The position numbers and the translations under genes were made by a program. This document shows positions 17,848 to 26,543 of a stretch of 64,000 bases of DNA, in pieces. Under the pieces are notes generated by a model that was not told the origin of the DNA, searched no databases, and worked only from the letters and a program-made list of their open reading frames with translations. This DNA comes from Anaerolineae bacterium (GTDB lineage Bacteria > Chloroflexota > Anaerolineae > Caldilineales > Caldilineaceae). Where the stretch lies: positions 124,001 through 188,000 of the forward strand of contig JAUIHI010000006.1 of assembly GCA_030432295.1 (NCBI GenBank), given 5' to 3'. Numbering within the stretch: the stretch's first letter is position 1; each line of letters starts with the position of its first letter.

Positions 17848-18870
17848 CTACAGTGTGCGGTTGCCCAGCCAATAAATATAGCGCCCGCGCAAGGAGCCGA
17901 CGATCAGCCGTGCGGCGCGCCTTAGCCGGGATGCGCGTGGGTTGGCAGCCGCGATCTGCTGATTGATGCGAATCCCCTCGGCTGGGGATGTGGTGTCAAA
18001 AGCGCGCAATTGTTCGTCTACAGACAGAAGCACCCGGATGTAGGGCGCATAGATGGAGCGGCGCACGACACCCGAAACCGTGCGGATCTGTTCCGGAAAA
18101 CGGGGATTGTAGAACCAGGAGCGGACCCGTTTTAGGGACTGAAAATGGAAGAAGATCAGCCGATCGTCACCGATAAAGACTTCCCCATCCCGGCGGGTGA
18201 TCGGATAGGTCGGCAGATTCCAGGGGCCGGCGTTGGCCCCGGTGTGTTGAATGATGTGGACGTTGGCAAAGTTTTCCGGCCAGTCGTCCAGATATTTTTG
18301 ATCGCCGAATTGTCCATTTTCGGTTGTGTCCGAACACCAGGCGATTGTCTGTCCCCGCCAGCGATGCAAACAGGCCAGCCCGTTTTCATCCCGGCGAAAG
18401 GTCAGCCAGCCCACATTGTAAATGCCAAAGGCATCAGCCTGCTCCTGGGCATCCGGCGGAAAGCGGTGGCTGATCAGGGAGATTGATGCGTCGCCAATTT
18501 CATCAAAAAGTGGCTGGGGGTTGGCGAAAAAGTAGAGGTCTGCATCCAGATAGGTCAACTGCTCCACTTCTGGCCAGTGGTTGAAAATGTAGCGGGGCAG
18601 GGACGGTGTAATTGTGAAATAGTATTCGATGAGAGATCGGCCTGCCTTTGCCTGTAACAATTCGTCATCGCCCTGCTCAAAGTCGGCCAGGGCAATTATC
18701 TCCACACCGGGCAGGGCCAGACGGGAAAGCAGTGTGTGGGCCTTTTCGTCCAGGCAAAGCACCCAGAGGGTGAAGTCCGGGCAGTGGGCCTGCAAGGACC
18801 GGTAGAGGGCCAAGCCCCGGGGCAAATAGTTGCTGTCGAAGTATGTGCAGAAATAGCGTTTCGGGTTCAA
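17848..18870 (-). CDS. Putative GT-A-fold glycosyltransferase (GT8-like)
   Basis: 340 residues. It begins YFCTYFDSNYLPRGLALYRSL, the pattern of GT8-like enzymes, and carries a metal-binding DxD in LTYLDADLYFF, followed by FGDQKYLDDWP and a late HFQSLKRV segment. This supports a Mn-dependent retaining sugar transferase acting in the cytoplasm on a lipid- or protein-linked acceptor. Its start codon overlaps the stop of the SDR epimerase gene (ATGA), so the two are translationally coupled. The specificity is unknown. Confidence 0.75.
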   Translation of the reverse strand: MNPKRYFCTYFDSNYLPRGLALYRSLQAHCPDFTLWVLCLDEKAHTLLSRLALPGVEIIALADFEQGDDELLQAKAGRSLIEYYFTITPSLPRYIFNHWPEVEQLTYLDADLYFFANPQPLFDEIGDASISLISHRFPPDAQEQADAFGIYNVGWLTFRRDENGLACLHRWRGQTIAWCSDTTENGQFGDQKYLDDWPENFANVHIIQHTGANAGPWNLPTYPITRRDGEVFIGDDRLIFFHFQSLKRVRSWFYNPRFPEQIRTVSGVVRRSIYAPYIRVLLSVDEQLRAFDTTSPAEGIRINQQIAAANPRASRLRRAARLIVGSLRGRYIYWLGNRTL

Positions 18871-19850
18871 AGATACTCCTGCAGATGCTGCCGGTAGTAG
18901 TTGATGGTTCGGGATAGCCCGTCGGCCAGAGGCGTATTGGGTTGCCAGCCAACCGTTTGGCGCAGCAATTGATCATCGGCGTAGTAATCGCCGATATCAA
19001 TGCGCTTGCGGTCGGCGGGAAAGACGTGCACCGCAAACTCGCCGCCGCTGTTGGCTTCTACCAGCAGTTGGGCCGTTTCCAGCAGACTGACCACCGGCTC
19101 ACCACCGACATTGAAGACTTTGCCGTCGGCGGCTTCGTGCTGCGCTGTCAGAAGCAGCGCGTCCACAGTATCGTCTACATAAGAGAAATCCCGCAGTTGC
19201 TCTCCTCCCCACACTTCAAAGGATTTGCCTTCCAGCAGGAGCCGGATCCAAATGCCCAGAAAAGTCTGGCGGGCGTCTTTGATGCGCATCCGGGGACCGT
19301 AGGTGTTGGTCAGGCGCAGGGCGCAGGCACGCAGGCCATAGACGTTGTGGTAGAGGATGTGATACCACTCCCCAGCCATTTTGTTGATACCGTTCACATC
19401 CACCGGGCGCAGGGGATGTTTTTCGTCCACAGGCAGATAGTCGGGTTTGCCGTAGATTTGGCGGGTGCTGGCAAAGACAATTTTGACTGTCGGGTTGTGT
19501 TTGCGGCAGCTTTCCAGAATCGACAACTGGGCGCGCACATTGATTTCCAGGTCTGTTTGGGGGGCCTGCATAGAATCCATGTGGCTGGTCTGCCCGGCCA
19601 GGTTGAAGAGATAGTCCTGGCCCTGGACCAGATACTTCATGCTGTGCTCGTCGCGCACGTCGGAAATGTTGACCCGTACCTGCTCTTCGATTCCGGCGAT
19701 GTTGAACAGATGACCGCCATACTCCGGGATGAGGCTATCGACTAGTGTTACGTGCGCGCCAGCGTCCACCAGGCGGCGGGCCAAATTGCTGCCGATGAAG
19801 CCCAGTCCGCCGGTAATTAGTATATTTTTGTCTGCAAATGCTTCTTCCAT
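18867..19850 (-). CDS. NAD-dependent sugar epimerase/dehydratase with altered active site
   Basis: A 327-residue extended SDR acting on a nucleotide sugar. The nucleotide loop is GGLGFIG (14-20), the mid-domain motif NLAGQTSH, and the active-site serine/threonine sits in FASTRQIYG (about 127-134). The usual catalytic Tyr-x-x-x-Lys is replaced by Asn153-Gly-Ile-Asn-Lys157, so the general base tyrosine is missing at its normal position. A subset of epimerases is known to me with this NGINK pattern, so it may be functional with another acid/base. It directly precedes the GT8-like gene and may feed it. Confidence 0.8.
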   Translation of the reverse strand: MEEAFADKNILITGGLGFIGSNLARRLVDAGAHVTLVDSLIPEYGGHLFNIAGIEEQVRVNISDVRDEHSMKYLVQGQDYLFNLAGQTSHMDSMQAPQTDLEINVRAQLSILESCRKHNPTVKIVFASTRQIYGKPDYLPVDEKHPLRPVDVNGINKMAGEWYHILYHNVYGLRACALRLTNTYGPRMRIKDARQTFLGIWIRLLLEGKSFEVWGGEQLRDFSYVDDTVDALLLTAQHEAADGKVFNVGGEPVVSLLETAQLLVEANSGGEFAVHVFPADRKRIDIGDYYADDQLLRQTVGWQPNTPLADGLSRTINYYRQHLQEYL

Positions 19851-20834
19851 CTAGCCGCTCCTGCCATTGAGTGTACGTTGTATCCGCCCCACCACCCGCC
19901 GGGCAAAGTGTTGGATACGCTGTGTACCGTAGCCCCGTTTGATCGCCAATGCGGCTTCGCGTTGCAGCAGGGTCGCCCGTTCGCTGGGGCCAAAACGTTT
20001 TTCAAAAGCCACGCCCACATCCAGCGCAAAGGCAAATTGCTTGTCTAGACCAGCAAAAGTCCAGAGCAACAGAAATGCCTCCTCATTGGCATCGGTGCGG
20101 AGCAGCCAGTCGATTGTGCGTAAATAGCGGCTTTCTCCCCAGCCAGGGCTGGGCCGCACAGCAACCTCTATCTGTCGATCTGTCACACCCGGCGCATAGC
20201 GAACAAGGGTGGTCAGATTTTCCCGGCGCATCCGCACGCTGCCTCGCACGTCCAGATGGGAGAGCCAGAAACCGTTGCCGGTCAGTTCCCGGTGGGCGTC
20301 GATCCACAGATCTTCGCCTTCATACGCATCGATCAGTCCCGGTTCTATGTCCAAGGCCAGCACACCAGCCCGGATAGAACCGGGCAGGCTGCGGAAAAGG
20401 CGCAGGTCCGTTCCCTGTGAATCGGTCTTGAACCAGTCGACCCGTTCTAGACCCAAGTCATTCAGCGTAGCAGACAGCGTAGTGGCTGGTGCTGTTGCTT
20501 CCCGCTCCACAGCGAAGAGATCAGCGAAGAGGTAGTCAGCCAATCCCTCGCTGTCTGGCCGCAATGTGCTGGAACAGAAGGGCGAGGCGGTCAGATAAAA
20601 GGTTAGATTCTGGGCATCGGTATCGGGTGAGACAGCTTTAGGAACAATGCGACTGCTATAAAAACCGGTGTAACGGGTCGAATCGATGGCGCGGTCATCG
20701 GCGTCAAAGCCTACGTAGACCGAATGGGATGTGATGGGCCGCCAAATAGGGTGTGGTTCACCCGACGCGCCGATGTCAAGCAGGATTGGATGGATTTGAT
20801 TATCTGCCAACACTTTCTGCAAAACTTTTTCCAT
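19851..20834 (-). CDS. FkbM-family methyltransferase
   Basis: 327 residues. The SAM-binding motif is ILLDIGASGEPHPIW near residue 18, and the FkbM-type second motif appears as WFKTDSQGTDLRLFRSLP. FkbM-type enzymes O-methylate sugars or polyketides; within this cluster, capping or decoration of a glycan is the natural guess. A C-terminal helical segment of about 100 residues (from RYLRTIDWLL) lies outside the usual fold. The stop codon abuts the start of the downstream SDR gene. Confidence 0.78.
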   Translation of the reverse strand: MEKVLQKVLADNQIHPILLDIGASGEPHPIWRPITSHSVYVGFDADDRAIDSTRYTGFYSSRIVPKAVSPDTDAQNLTFYLTASPFCSSTLRPDSEGLADYLFADLFAVEREATAPATTLSATLNDLGLERVDWFKTDSQGTDLRLFRSLPGSIRAGVLALDIEPGLIDAYEGEDLWIDAHRELTGNGFWLSHLDVRGSVRMRRENLTTLVRYAPGVTDRQIEVAVRPSPGWGESRYLRTIDWLLRTDANEEAFLLLWTFAGLDKQFAFALDVGVAFEKRFGPSERATLLQREAALAIKRGYGTQRIQHFARRVVGRIQRTLNGRSG

Positions 20835-20843
20835 CGGAAGTTT

Positions 20844-21704
20844 TTACTCCTGGGCTGCCCGGAATAGAAAGCCTCGATATTCGGCTGCTCCTGGCGCTTT
20901 ATAAATGGAAGGGGCATAGCCGTAGACAAATTCCCGTTCCAGTGTCAGTTTCAGTCTCGCCGTTTCTGCCAAAAACTCATCCCGGTTGAGACACCAGCCC
21001 AGGTATTCGGTAGCATAGCCATAGGCATTAGGGCGCTGGATAAAGACAAAGGAGGATGCATCCGTCACCAGGGGAAAATTTCCCACATAGAGAAAACCTG
21101 ACGCGACCTGGGCCAGCCTGCCTAACACGGCCCGCCAATCCTGGCTGTAGTGCAGCGAAGTGTTCGCCATCACCAGATCGTAGCGACGATCCAGGCTGGA
21201 GTCGTCGCTGGAGAACGTCTGGGCTGGAAATAGTTCAGCCCCGTAGGCGGCCAGCAGTGGCAAATCCCGGCAATGATAGTCCAGGTCGATGTCTAGATAG
21301 AGTGCTTTAGCCAGCAGATAATAGTGCCCGCTGCCGCCGCCCCAATCTAACAGGGAAATTGCCGGGTGTTGCTGTCTGGCCCGAGCCAGCACATAAGCGA
21401 AGGACATCACCCCATTGTGTGCATTCAGATCACCACCAGTGAAGTCGGGCGATTCGTGGGTGAAGTCCAGAGGGCGGCTGCTCTGTACAGCATCGGCAAA
21501 GGCAGGCCATTTGGCCCGGTAGACATCGACGACACTCTGCACATCCCAGCCTGCCACTTCCGGGTGGACGTTCGCGTAGTCCCAGCCTTCAGGAATGTAC
21601 TCCCATTCATGTCTGGCGGCGAAACGCGAACGCAACCCGACCAGCCCGCGCCAGAGCAGGGGCGGTGTCAATTCACGCAGCAGAGCAGGCAGAGAAATGG
21701 GCAT
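20844..21704 (-). CDS. Putative methyltransferase, TIGR04325-like
   Basis: 286 residues with a SAM-binding motif ISLLDWGGGSGHYYLLAK and a later YDLVMANTSLHYSQDW. It resembles the TIGR04325 group of putative methyltransferases found in surface polysaccharide clusters. The N-terminal HEWEYIPEGW region also fits that group. ATG 21704 is taken because the open frame further upstream overlaps the neighbouring glycosyltransferase gene; no convincing SD is visible. It lies 9 bp before the FkbM-family gene. Confidence 0.75.
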   Translation of the reverse strand: MPISLPALLRELTPPLLWRGLVGLRSRFAARHEWEYIPEGWDYANVHPEVAGWDVQSVVDVYRAKWPAFADAVQSSRPLDFTHESPDFTGGDLNAHNGVMSFAYVLARARQQHPAISLLDWGGGSGHYYLLAKALYLDIDLDYHCRDLPLLAAYGAELFPAQTFSSDDSSLDRRYDLVMANTSLHYSQDWRAVLGRLAQVASGFLYVGNFPLVTDASSFVFIQRPNAYGYATEYLGWCLNRDEFLAETARLKLTLEREFVYGYAPSIYKAPGAAEYRGFLFRAAQE

Positions 21705-21742
21705 AAACGATTGAAAGGTTAGGTTGGCTGGAATTGGATAAG

Positions 21743-22849
21743 CTACAAATAATCGGCAATGATGTCGAGATATTCTTGCATTCGGTGTTGATAGGTATGC
21801 TCGGCCAGAGTCCGCTGTTGTCCGGCCTGGGCGATGGCAAGGCGTTCGTCTTCGTGGGTCAGGTAATACTGAATTAGTTCCACGCATTCTTCTGGCGAGG
21901 AATAGGCAACCACTTCCTGGCCAGGCACAAAGATATCTGACAAATTCTCTTTCTGGTCTGTCAGCAGCAGCGTCCCGACGCCGGTGGCCTCGTATAAACG
22001 CATATTATTGGCGTAGTTTTCTGCTACGTCGATGTGATGGTTCAGGGCAATTTTGGCGCTGCTCAAAATTGAATACATATCTAATGCCCACGCCTGACCC
22101 CGATGGCGTGAACGCAGGGGCGAGTTTGCTCCCATACTTTCCAATCCATATCCCCACAAGCTGAGGGGCTGACTGTGGGCGATCTGTTCCAACAGTTGTG
22201 TGCGGCCCGCGTGAGAACCGGAAAGCCCACCTACAAAGACAACCGAATATCCCGGTTTATGCTCTGTCAGACGTGACAGCAGCTTGGGTTCAAAGCCCAG
22301 TTGGAAGTATCGGGATGCCAGCCCCTGCTCCACAAAACGCGCCACGAAATGGGGAAAGGAGGTGAGCATCAGATCAAATTGGCTGAAATCGGCTCTCGCT
22401 GGAACAGGGCTGGCGATCTGCCCGGTGATCAAGCGAACCTCGGGCCGGATTTCGCGCAGAAAGCTGGGGTCCACCCGGGCCGGGTCATGAAAATGTATGA
22501 CATCTGGTTGAAACTCTTGAATCTGTGCCCGCAACACCGGATATAGCCAACTCTTCTGTATCCACGGCACACGAAAGCGATGATAGGGCCTATACGTAAA
22601 TGTGTATTTCAGGGGTAGATTGTGTTCTTTTGCCCACTGTGTTTGCAATGGACGGCAGTTGGCAATGACATCTGTTGCTTCGTGGCCGAGTTTATTAAGA
22701 TTCTCGGAATAGTAGTCTGCTGTGCCAAAGCACTGGTCCATCAGAGTGCGCCATTGGCTTGCATACGGACGCATTGCCAGTTTGGGATCATCGGCATAGA
22801 CGGATTTGAGAAAGGCCGGATAGTATGTGTCAGCGATGAGAAACTTCAT
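21743..22849 (-). CDS. Glycosyltransferase family 1/CgeB-like
   Basis: 368 residues in a GT-B arrangement. The N-terminal half begins MKFLIADTYYPAFLKSVY and includes QPDVIHFHDPARV; the C-terminal half has VVFVGGLSG and the CgeB-type NNMRLYEATGVGTLLLTDQKENL segment followed by VVAYSSPEECVELIQYY. CgeB-like transferases modify spore or surface glycans. The acceptor is not known. It starts 5 bp after the stop of the asparagine-synthase-like gene. Confidence 0.8.
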   Translation of the reverse strand: MKFLIADTYYPAFLKSVYADDPKLAMRPYASQWRTLMDQCFGTADYYSENLNKLGHEATDVIANCRPLQTQWAKEHNLPLKYTFTYRPYHRFRVPWIQKSWLYPVLRAQIQEFQPDVIHFHDPARVDPSFLREIRPEVRLITGQIASPVPARADFSQFDLMLTSFPHFVARFVEQGLASRYFQLGFEPKLLSRLTEHKPGYSVVFVGGLSGSHAGRTQLLEQIAHSQPLSLWGYGLESMGANSPLRSRHRGQAWALDMYSILSSAKIALNHHIDVAENYANNMRLYEATGVGTLLLTDQKENLSDIFVPGQEVVAYSSPEECVELIQYYLTHEDERLAIAQAGQQRTLAEHTYQHRMQEYLDIIADYL

Positions 22850-22854
22850 GTTTT

Positions 22855-24687
22855 TTATTCTACTTGAGATACGACTCGGGCTGGTGCGATCAGCCGTATA
22901 GCATAGGCGATAGCTTGGATGCTAACCAGGCGGTTGTAGGCTTGTTCTGAGCCGTCCATTGCGCTGTTCAGAAGATCGCTTAATACGGACCCCGGAAAAA
23001 ACCCAGCTAGGAATTCTTTGCCTTCTGTCGAAAGATCGAAGATCGGCCAAATCCCTTCCTTCCCGCTCTGTCTTATGGCTACTGTGTCAAAATTGATGGG
23101 TTCGTCCTGGAAGCGATCCAGGATGGGCAGGCTGACACCCAATTTGCGTAGTGCTCGTGCTAGAAAGCGCTGCTGATTGTAATAGCCCGTCAATGCTTGA
23201 ATACCATTGCTGTTGGATGGAATACGTGCCACCTCCGAGTAGCGGTGTTTGAACATCAATTCTACAGCCAAGCGGTTGGCGAGATGGCGATCCGACAGGG
23301 AGAGAAAGAAGTTGATGTAGCGCGGGGACATGTGCGGGCTGACAAATGGGGCTGTCCATTCAAGTACCCGAGGATGATACGAGATAAAATTCCGTTGCCG
23401 TGTCCAAACATCAAAGAGTACCGACTTGTGCTGTATTCTCCCCTCGAATCGATCAAAGGCCAGGCGAAATTCGGCTTCGGCGCTGTGGGTCATCTTTTTG
23501 TCGAAGCGGCTGCTCAAACGGTTCAGGTCATCATCAGTCCAGTTTTGGCTTTGACTGAACTGATTCATTGCCTGGGCTAGGGAATCACTCTCTGATTGTA
23601 TATTCATCAGGCCGATGTGTTGACCGGCAGGAACACCTGTCATAAAGCCGGATGTCCAGACCGCGCGGGCCAAATTTGTTGGCAGCACATCTGCAAATTC
23701 CAATTGATACATTCCGTGGAAATGCAGAGAACTACCAAAGATTGCGCCCGCCTGTTCCAGAAATGGACGAGAGAGGAAGTGGCAAGGCAACTCTACATGA
23801 CGCCAGGGAATCTCGTAGGTTTCTGCCAGTTGGCGGGCTGCTTTGACTTCAATGGAGCCGGACGGACCGTAGGTGTAAGTTTCCACGCGTTGGGCTAGGG
23901 ACTTGTCCTGTCCACACGCTGCCAGAATCATCCGGGAATCATAGCCAGAGGAGAGCGGGAGAAGAATCTGTGAGCAGTGAGCCAGCGCATCGGTGACAAG
24001 CTGCTGGTTGAGTTCATATAGGCCATCGGCAACTTGGCGATCACTCCAAGTCTCGCGTTCTGTAGATGATTTAACAGTTTGCAGATTTTGGCTATTTATC
24101 TGTCCGGCCGCTGTTGTATCCCAGACAGCGCGGCTGTCTGGTTCCAGCATAAAAATGTGTCGAAAGAGAGTGCGAGTCCAAATCAGATGGGCGTAACGCA
24201 GAAGCAGATACATATTGGCCGGGTCGATATCCTCCAAACTACTGCCGGAATCCAACACAACCAGTGGTTCAATATTCGAGAAAGAACAACCATTACGCAG
24301 TGAATAGAAGCAGGGAACCGTAGCTGCATAGTCGGTTGTCAACTCGAGACGATCGCCCCCGTGTAGGGTGATGTGCAGGAAACGATCTGTGATTTCACCT
24401 GCTTTCTGGTGCATGGCTGTGCGGGTGAACTCTCCGTTGCTCTGGAAGGCAGGACGGTCCACGAAAAAAGAAAATTCCTGCTCTGAAGAGAGACACAAAT
24501 TTTCTAAATCGCCAATGTAACAGAACGCGACGCGCATCTTCCCCTGAGTATGCGTACTAATCTGGGCGTCAAAGGTGGTAGCCAATTGCTGCAAATGATT
24601 ATACGCTCTGCGGTAGGCAGGCGCTGAATCAGTGCTACTTGTCAGCAGAAATGCGAGTATCCGATCGGAACTCTGGTTGTGGAGCAT
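22855..24687 (-). CDS. Asparagine-synthase-like amidotransferase
   Basis: 610 residues. The C-terminal ATP-pyrophosphatase half has the PP-loop LPLSSGYDSR (243-252), a variant of SGGxDS. The N-terminal half lacks the Cys2 nucleophile needed to use glutamine, so free ammonia or a nucleophile on the substrate may be used. Proteins like this amidate uronic acids in surface polysaccharides or cyclise peptides. The surrounding glycosyltransferases favour sugar amidation; the ABC exporter and CapA-like genes nearby leave other products open. Its ATG overlaps the CapA stop by one base. Base composition is visibly more AT-rich than that of the flanking genes. Confidence 0.75.
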   Translation of the reverse strand: MLHNQSSDRILAFLLTSSTDSAPAYRRAYNHLQQLATTFDAQISTHTQGKMRVAFCYIGDLENLCLSSEQEFSFFVDRPAFQSNGEFTRTAMHQKAGEITDRFLHITLHGGDRLELTTDYAATVPCFYSLRNGCSFSNIEPLVVLDSGSSLEDIDPANMYLLLRYAHLIWTRTLFRHIFMLEPDSRAVWDTTAAGQINSQNLQTVKSSTERETWSDRQVADGLYELNQQLVTDALAHCSQILLPLSSGYDSRMILAACGQDKSLAQRVETYTYGPSGSIEVKAARQLAETYEIPWRHVELPCHFLSRPFLEQAGAIFGSSLHFHGMYQLEFADVLPTNLARAVWTSGFMTGVPAGQHIGLMNIQSESDSLAQAMNQFSQSQNWTDDDLNRLSSRFDKKMTHSAEAEFRLAFDRFEGRIQHKSVLFDVWTRQRNFISYHPRVLEWTAPFVSPHMSPRYINFFLSLSDRHLANRLAVELMFKHRYSEVARIPSNSNGIQALTGYYNQQRFLARALRKLGVSLPILDRFQDEPINFDTVAIRQSGKEGIWPIFDLSTEGKEFLAGFFPGSVLSDLLNSAMDGSEQAYNRLVSIQAIAYAIRLIAPARVVSQVE

Positions 24688-25886
24688 TAGGGCACAACTC
24701 CATAGGACCAGGGCATCATCTGGTCGGCTAATTGTTTTGTCTCTTGGGTTCTTTCGTCCTCGATAGTACCAGACAATATACCCAAGGCAGTAGACAAAGC
24801 ATCCCGGTGGCTTTCACAATGAAGCATCACGCGCCAGAGTAAATAGTTTTCCCGTGTGGGAGGCTTCTGATGCCAAACTTGCCAGGTTTCTCGCAGACGA
24901 CACGATACCGCATTCCATAGGCTATCATTGGCTGTCTGTTTGATTCCGTCTGGCAAATCAAGAAATCGGGCTGCATAGGCATAATAGGTGCGCAGAGCGC
25001 TTTCGTGCCAAAGGCCCTTTAATAAACGAGGCTCTGCCAGTGGTCGGCAACAATCTTGGATATAATCAGCGTGGGCCATCCATTCTGTCTCGTCGCTGGG
25101 GCGTACGCATACAGCGTCTAGACTGTCGTCGATAACAAAGGAGAACAAACGCCAAACGTAGCTTTCAGGCGAGAATTCAACATCCAGCCCCAGTGACCAG
25201 AGGGCGTTCGGGGTATCTTGCCAGCGCATTGGATCGACGACAAAATTCCCCAATCCATAAGCGATCAAACCGCCGTTGTACTCTTCTACGCCCTGGGGGA
25301 TGTGGGCGTGATGGCCGTGGATGAGGGTGGCACCTGCATCGATGTAGGATCGATAACGTGCCTGCACTTCTGGCGAAGGCCAAGGGGCATCTTCTACTGC
25401 GCTATGGACAGAGACAATCACGTGGTCTGTCTCCTGCTTCAGTTGCCGGATGGCTGTGTATATCCATGGCCCCCAAGCCGCTACCCCTGCGCTGCCTTCG
25501 GCTGCTTCACCAAATTGGGGATCGCAACAGGCAAGGACACCGATTGTGGCAAATTCTGCCTGAAAGATCAGTGGATAGCGTGCTGCGTCAATGGAATCCC
25601 CCGCACCGACTGCCTGCACACCCGCATCCCGTAATGCCTGGAAGGTGGCTGCAAGACCTGCTTCTCCGTAATCCAGCAAGTGATTGTTGGCCAAAGAGAC
25701 AATCATCTGCTTCAAAGGACGGGTTAGCGAAGTGGAGAATAGGTGGGGGCCAGCCTTGGCGATAGGCACAAAATTGTCCCCCGCGCCAAGAATAGGCCCT
25801 TCCAGATTTGCCAGGAGCATCTCCTGGTTGCACAGTTCGATCTGGACATTGCGCCCTCCGCTCACCCAATCACCAGCCAGAATCAT
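24687..25886 (-). CDS. CapA-like metallophosphatase-fold protein
   Basis: 399 residues of the CapA/PgsA capsule synthesis family, a metallophosphatase-like fold. Visible motifs: MILAGDWVSGG at the start, LLANLEGPI, VSLANNHLLDYGEAG, and HGHHAHIPQGVE for the last metal-binding histidines. Relatives take part in poly-gamma-glutamate or capsule assembly. Many are anchored by an N-terminal helix; none is present here, so the protein may be cytoplasmic. The C-terminal 130 residues are helical and poorly conserved in appearance. ATG overlaps the preceding stop (ATGA). Confidence 0.82.
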   Translation of the reverse strand: MILAGDWVSGGRNVQIELCNQEMLLANLEGPILGAGDNFVPIAKAGPHLFSTSLTRPLKQMIVSLANNHLLDYGEAGLAATFQALRDAGVQAVGAGDSIDAARYPLIFQAEFATIGVLACCDPQFGEAAEGSAGVAAWGPWIYTAIRQLKQETDHVIVSVHSAVEDAPWPSPEVQARYRSYIDAGATLIHGHHAHIPQGVEEYNGGLIAYGLGNFVVDPMRWQDTPNALWSLGLDVEFSPESYVWRLFSFVIDDSLDAVCVRPSDETEWMAHADYIQDCCRPLAEPRLLKGLWHESALRTYYAYAARFLDLPDGIKQTANDSLWNAVSCRLRETWQVWHQKPPTRENYLLWRVMLHCESHRDALSTALGILSGTIEDERTQETKQLADQMMPWSYGVVP

Positions 25887-26500
25887 TTCTGTGCCACCAC
25901 ATATACAGAGGAGAACCGATAATTGATGTCTTGGGATGGATCATATTCCCGGCTGGATACGTCATTGAATCCCGCCTGCCGTACTTTCGCCAAAATCGAT
26001 TCCCGATCAAAAAGGGAGCGGTGTTCGCCTGATCGCAACAGAAGCCATGCAATTCTGTCAAAACAAGTCGTGTAGATGTCTTCCTGGCCCGACGGAATGT
26101 CGGTAATATGCTGAGTAAGAAAATCTATATCCCTCCGAAGATAGGCGTCCAGGTAGGGATCGATATGGGGAACCGTCAGTACCAATGGCCGACCAGGACG
26201 CAGTACTCTCTTGCATTCTCGTAGCACTGACATCACAACAGTCAATTCCAAATGCTCAAAGAAATGATCGGATACAATGCTCTCGATGCTTTCATCGGGG
26301 AAAGGGATCCCCCATCGTATATCCCACGGAATGTCCGTGTGCCAGGAAAGATCGATGCCAATCGTCCCTGGCCGCGCTTGGGATCCACAACCCAAATCAA
26401 GGCGAATCTGGCTCCCTGTTCTTGCCACTTGACGAGCTTTCGCCAACCCGATGGGCATCATCGCGTATTTCATTGCCACCTTGCGTAGTAATTTTTTCAC
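25883..26500 (-). CDS. SAM-dependent methyltransferase (class I)
   Basis: About 205 residues. Motif I is IRLDLGCGSQARPGTIGIDLSW, followed by a Methyltransf_11-type core with SDHFFEHLE and RECKRVLRPGRPLVLTVPH. A role in glycan or lipid-linked sugar methylation is inferred from the neighbours. The start is uncertain: GTG 26500 is used; ATG 26473 or 26464 would also fit, and the frame stays open further upstream into the ABC exporter gene, which ends at 26544. Confidence 0.75.
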   Translation of the reverse strand: MKKLLRKVAMKYAMMPIGLAKARQVARTGSQIRLDLGCGSQARPGTIGIDLSWHTDIPWDIRWGIPFPDESIESIVSDHFFEHLELTVVMSVLRECKRVLRPGRPLVLTVPHIDPYLDAYLRRDIDFLTQHITDIPSGQEDIYTTCFDRIAWLLLRSGEHRSLFDRESILAKVRQAGFNDVSSREYDPSQDINYRFSSVYVVAQK

Positions 26501-26543
26501 AGGCAGTCTCGATTGTCGGTCAGGCTCACTGTGTCTCCTATCA

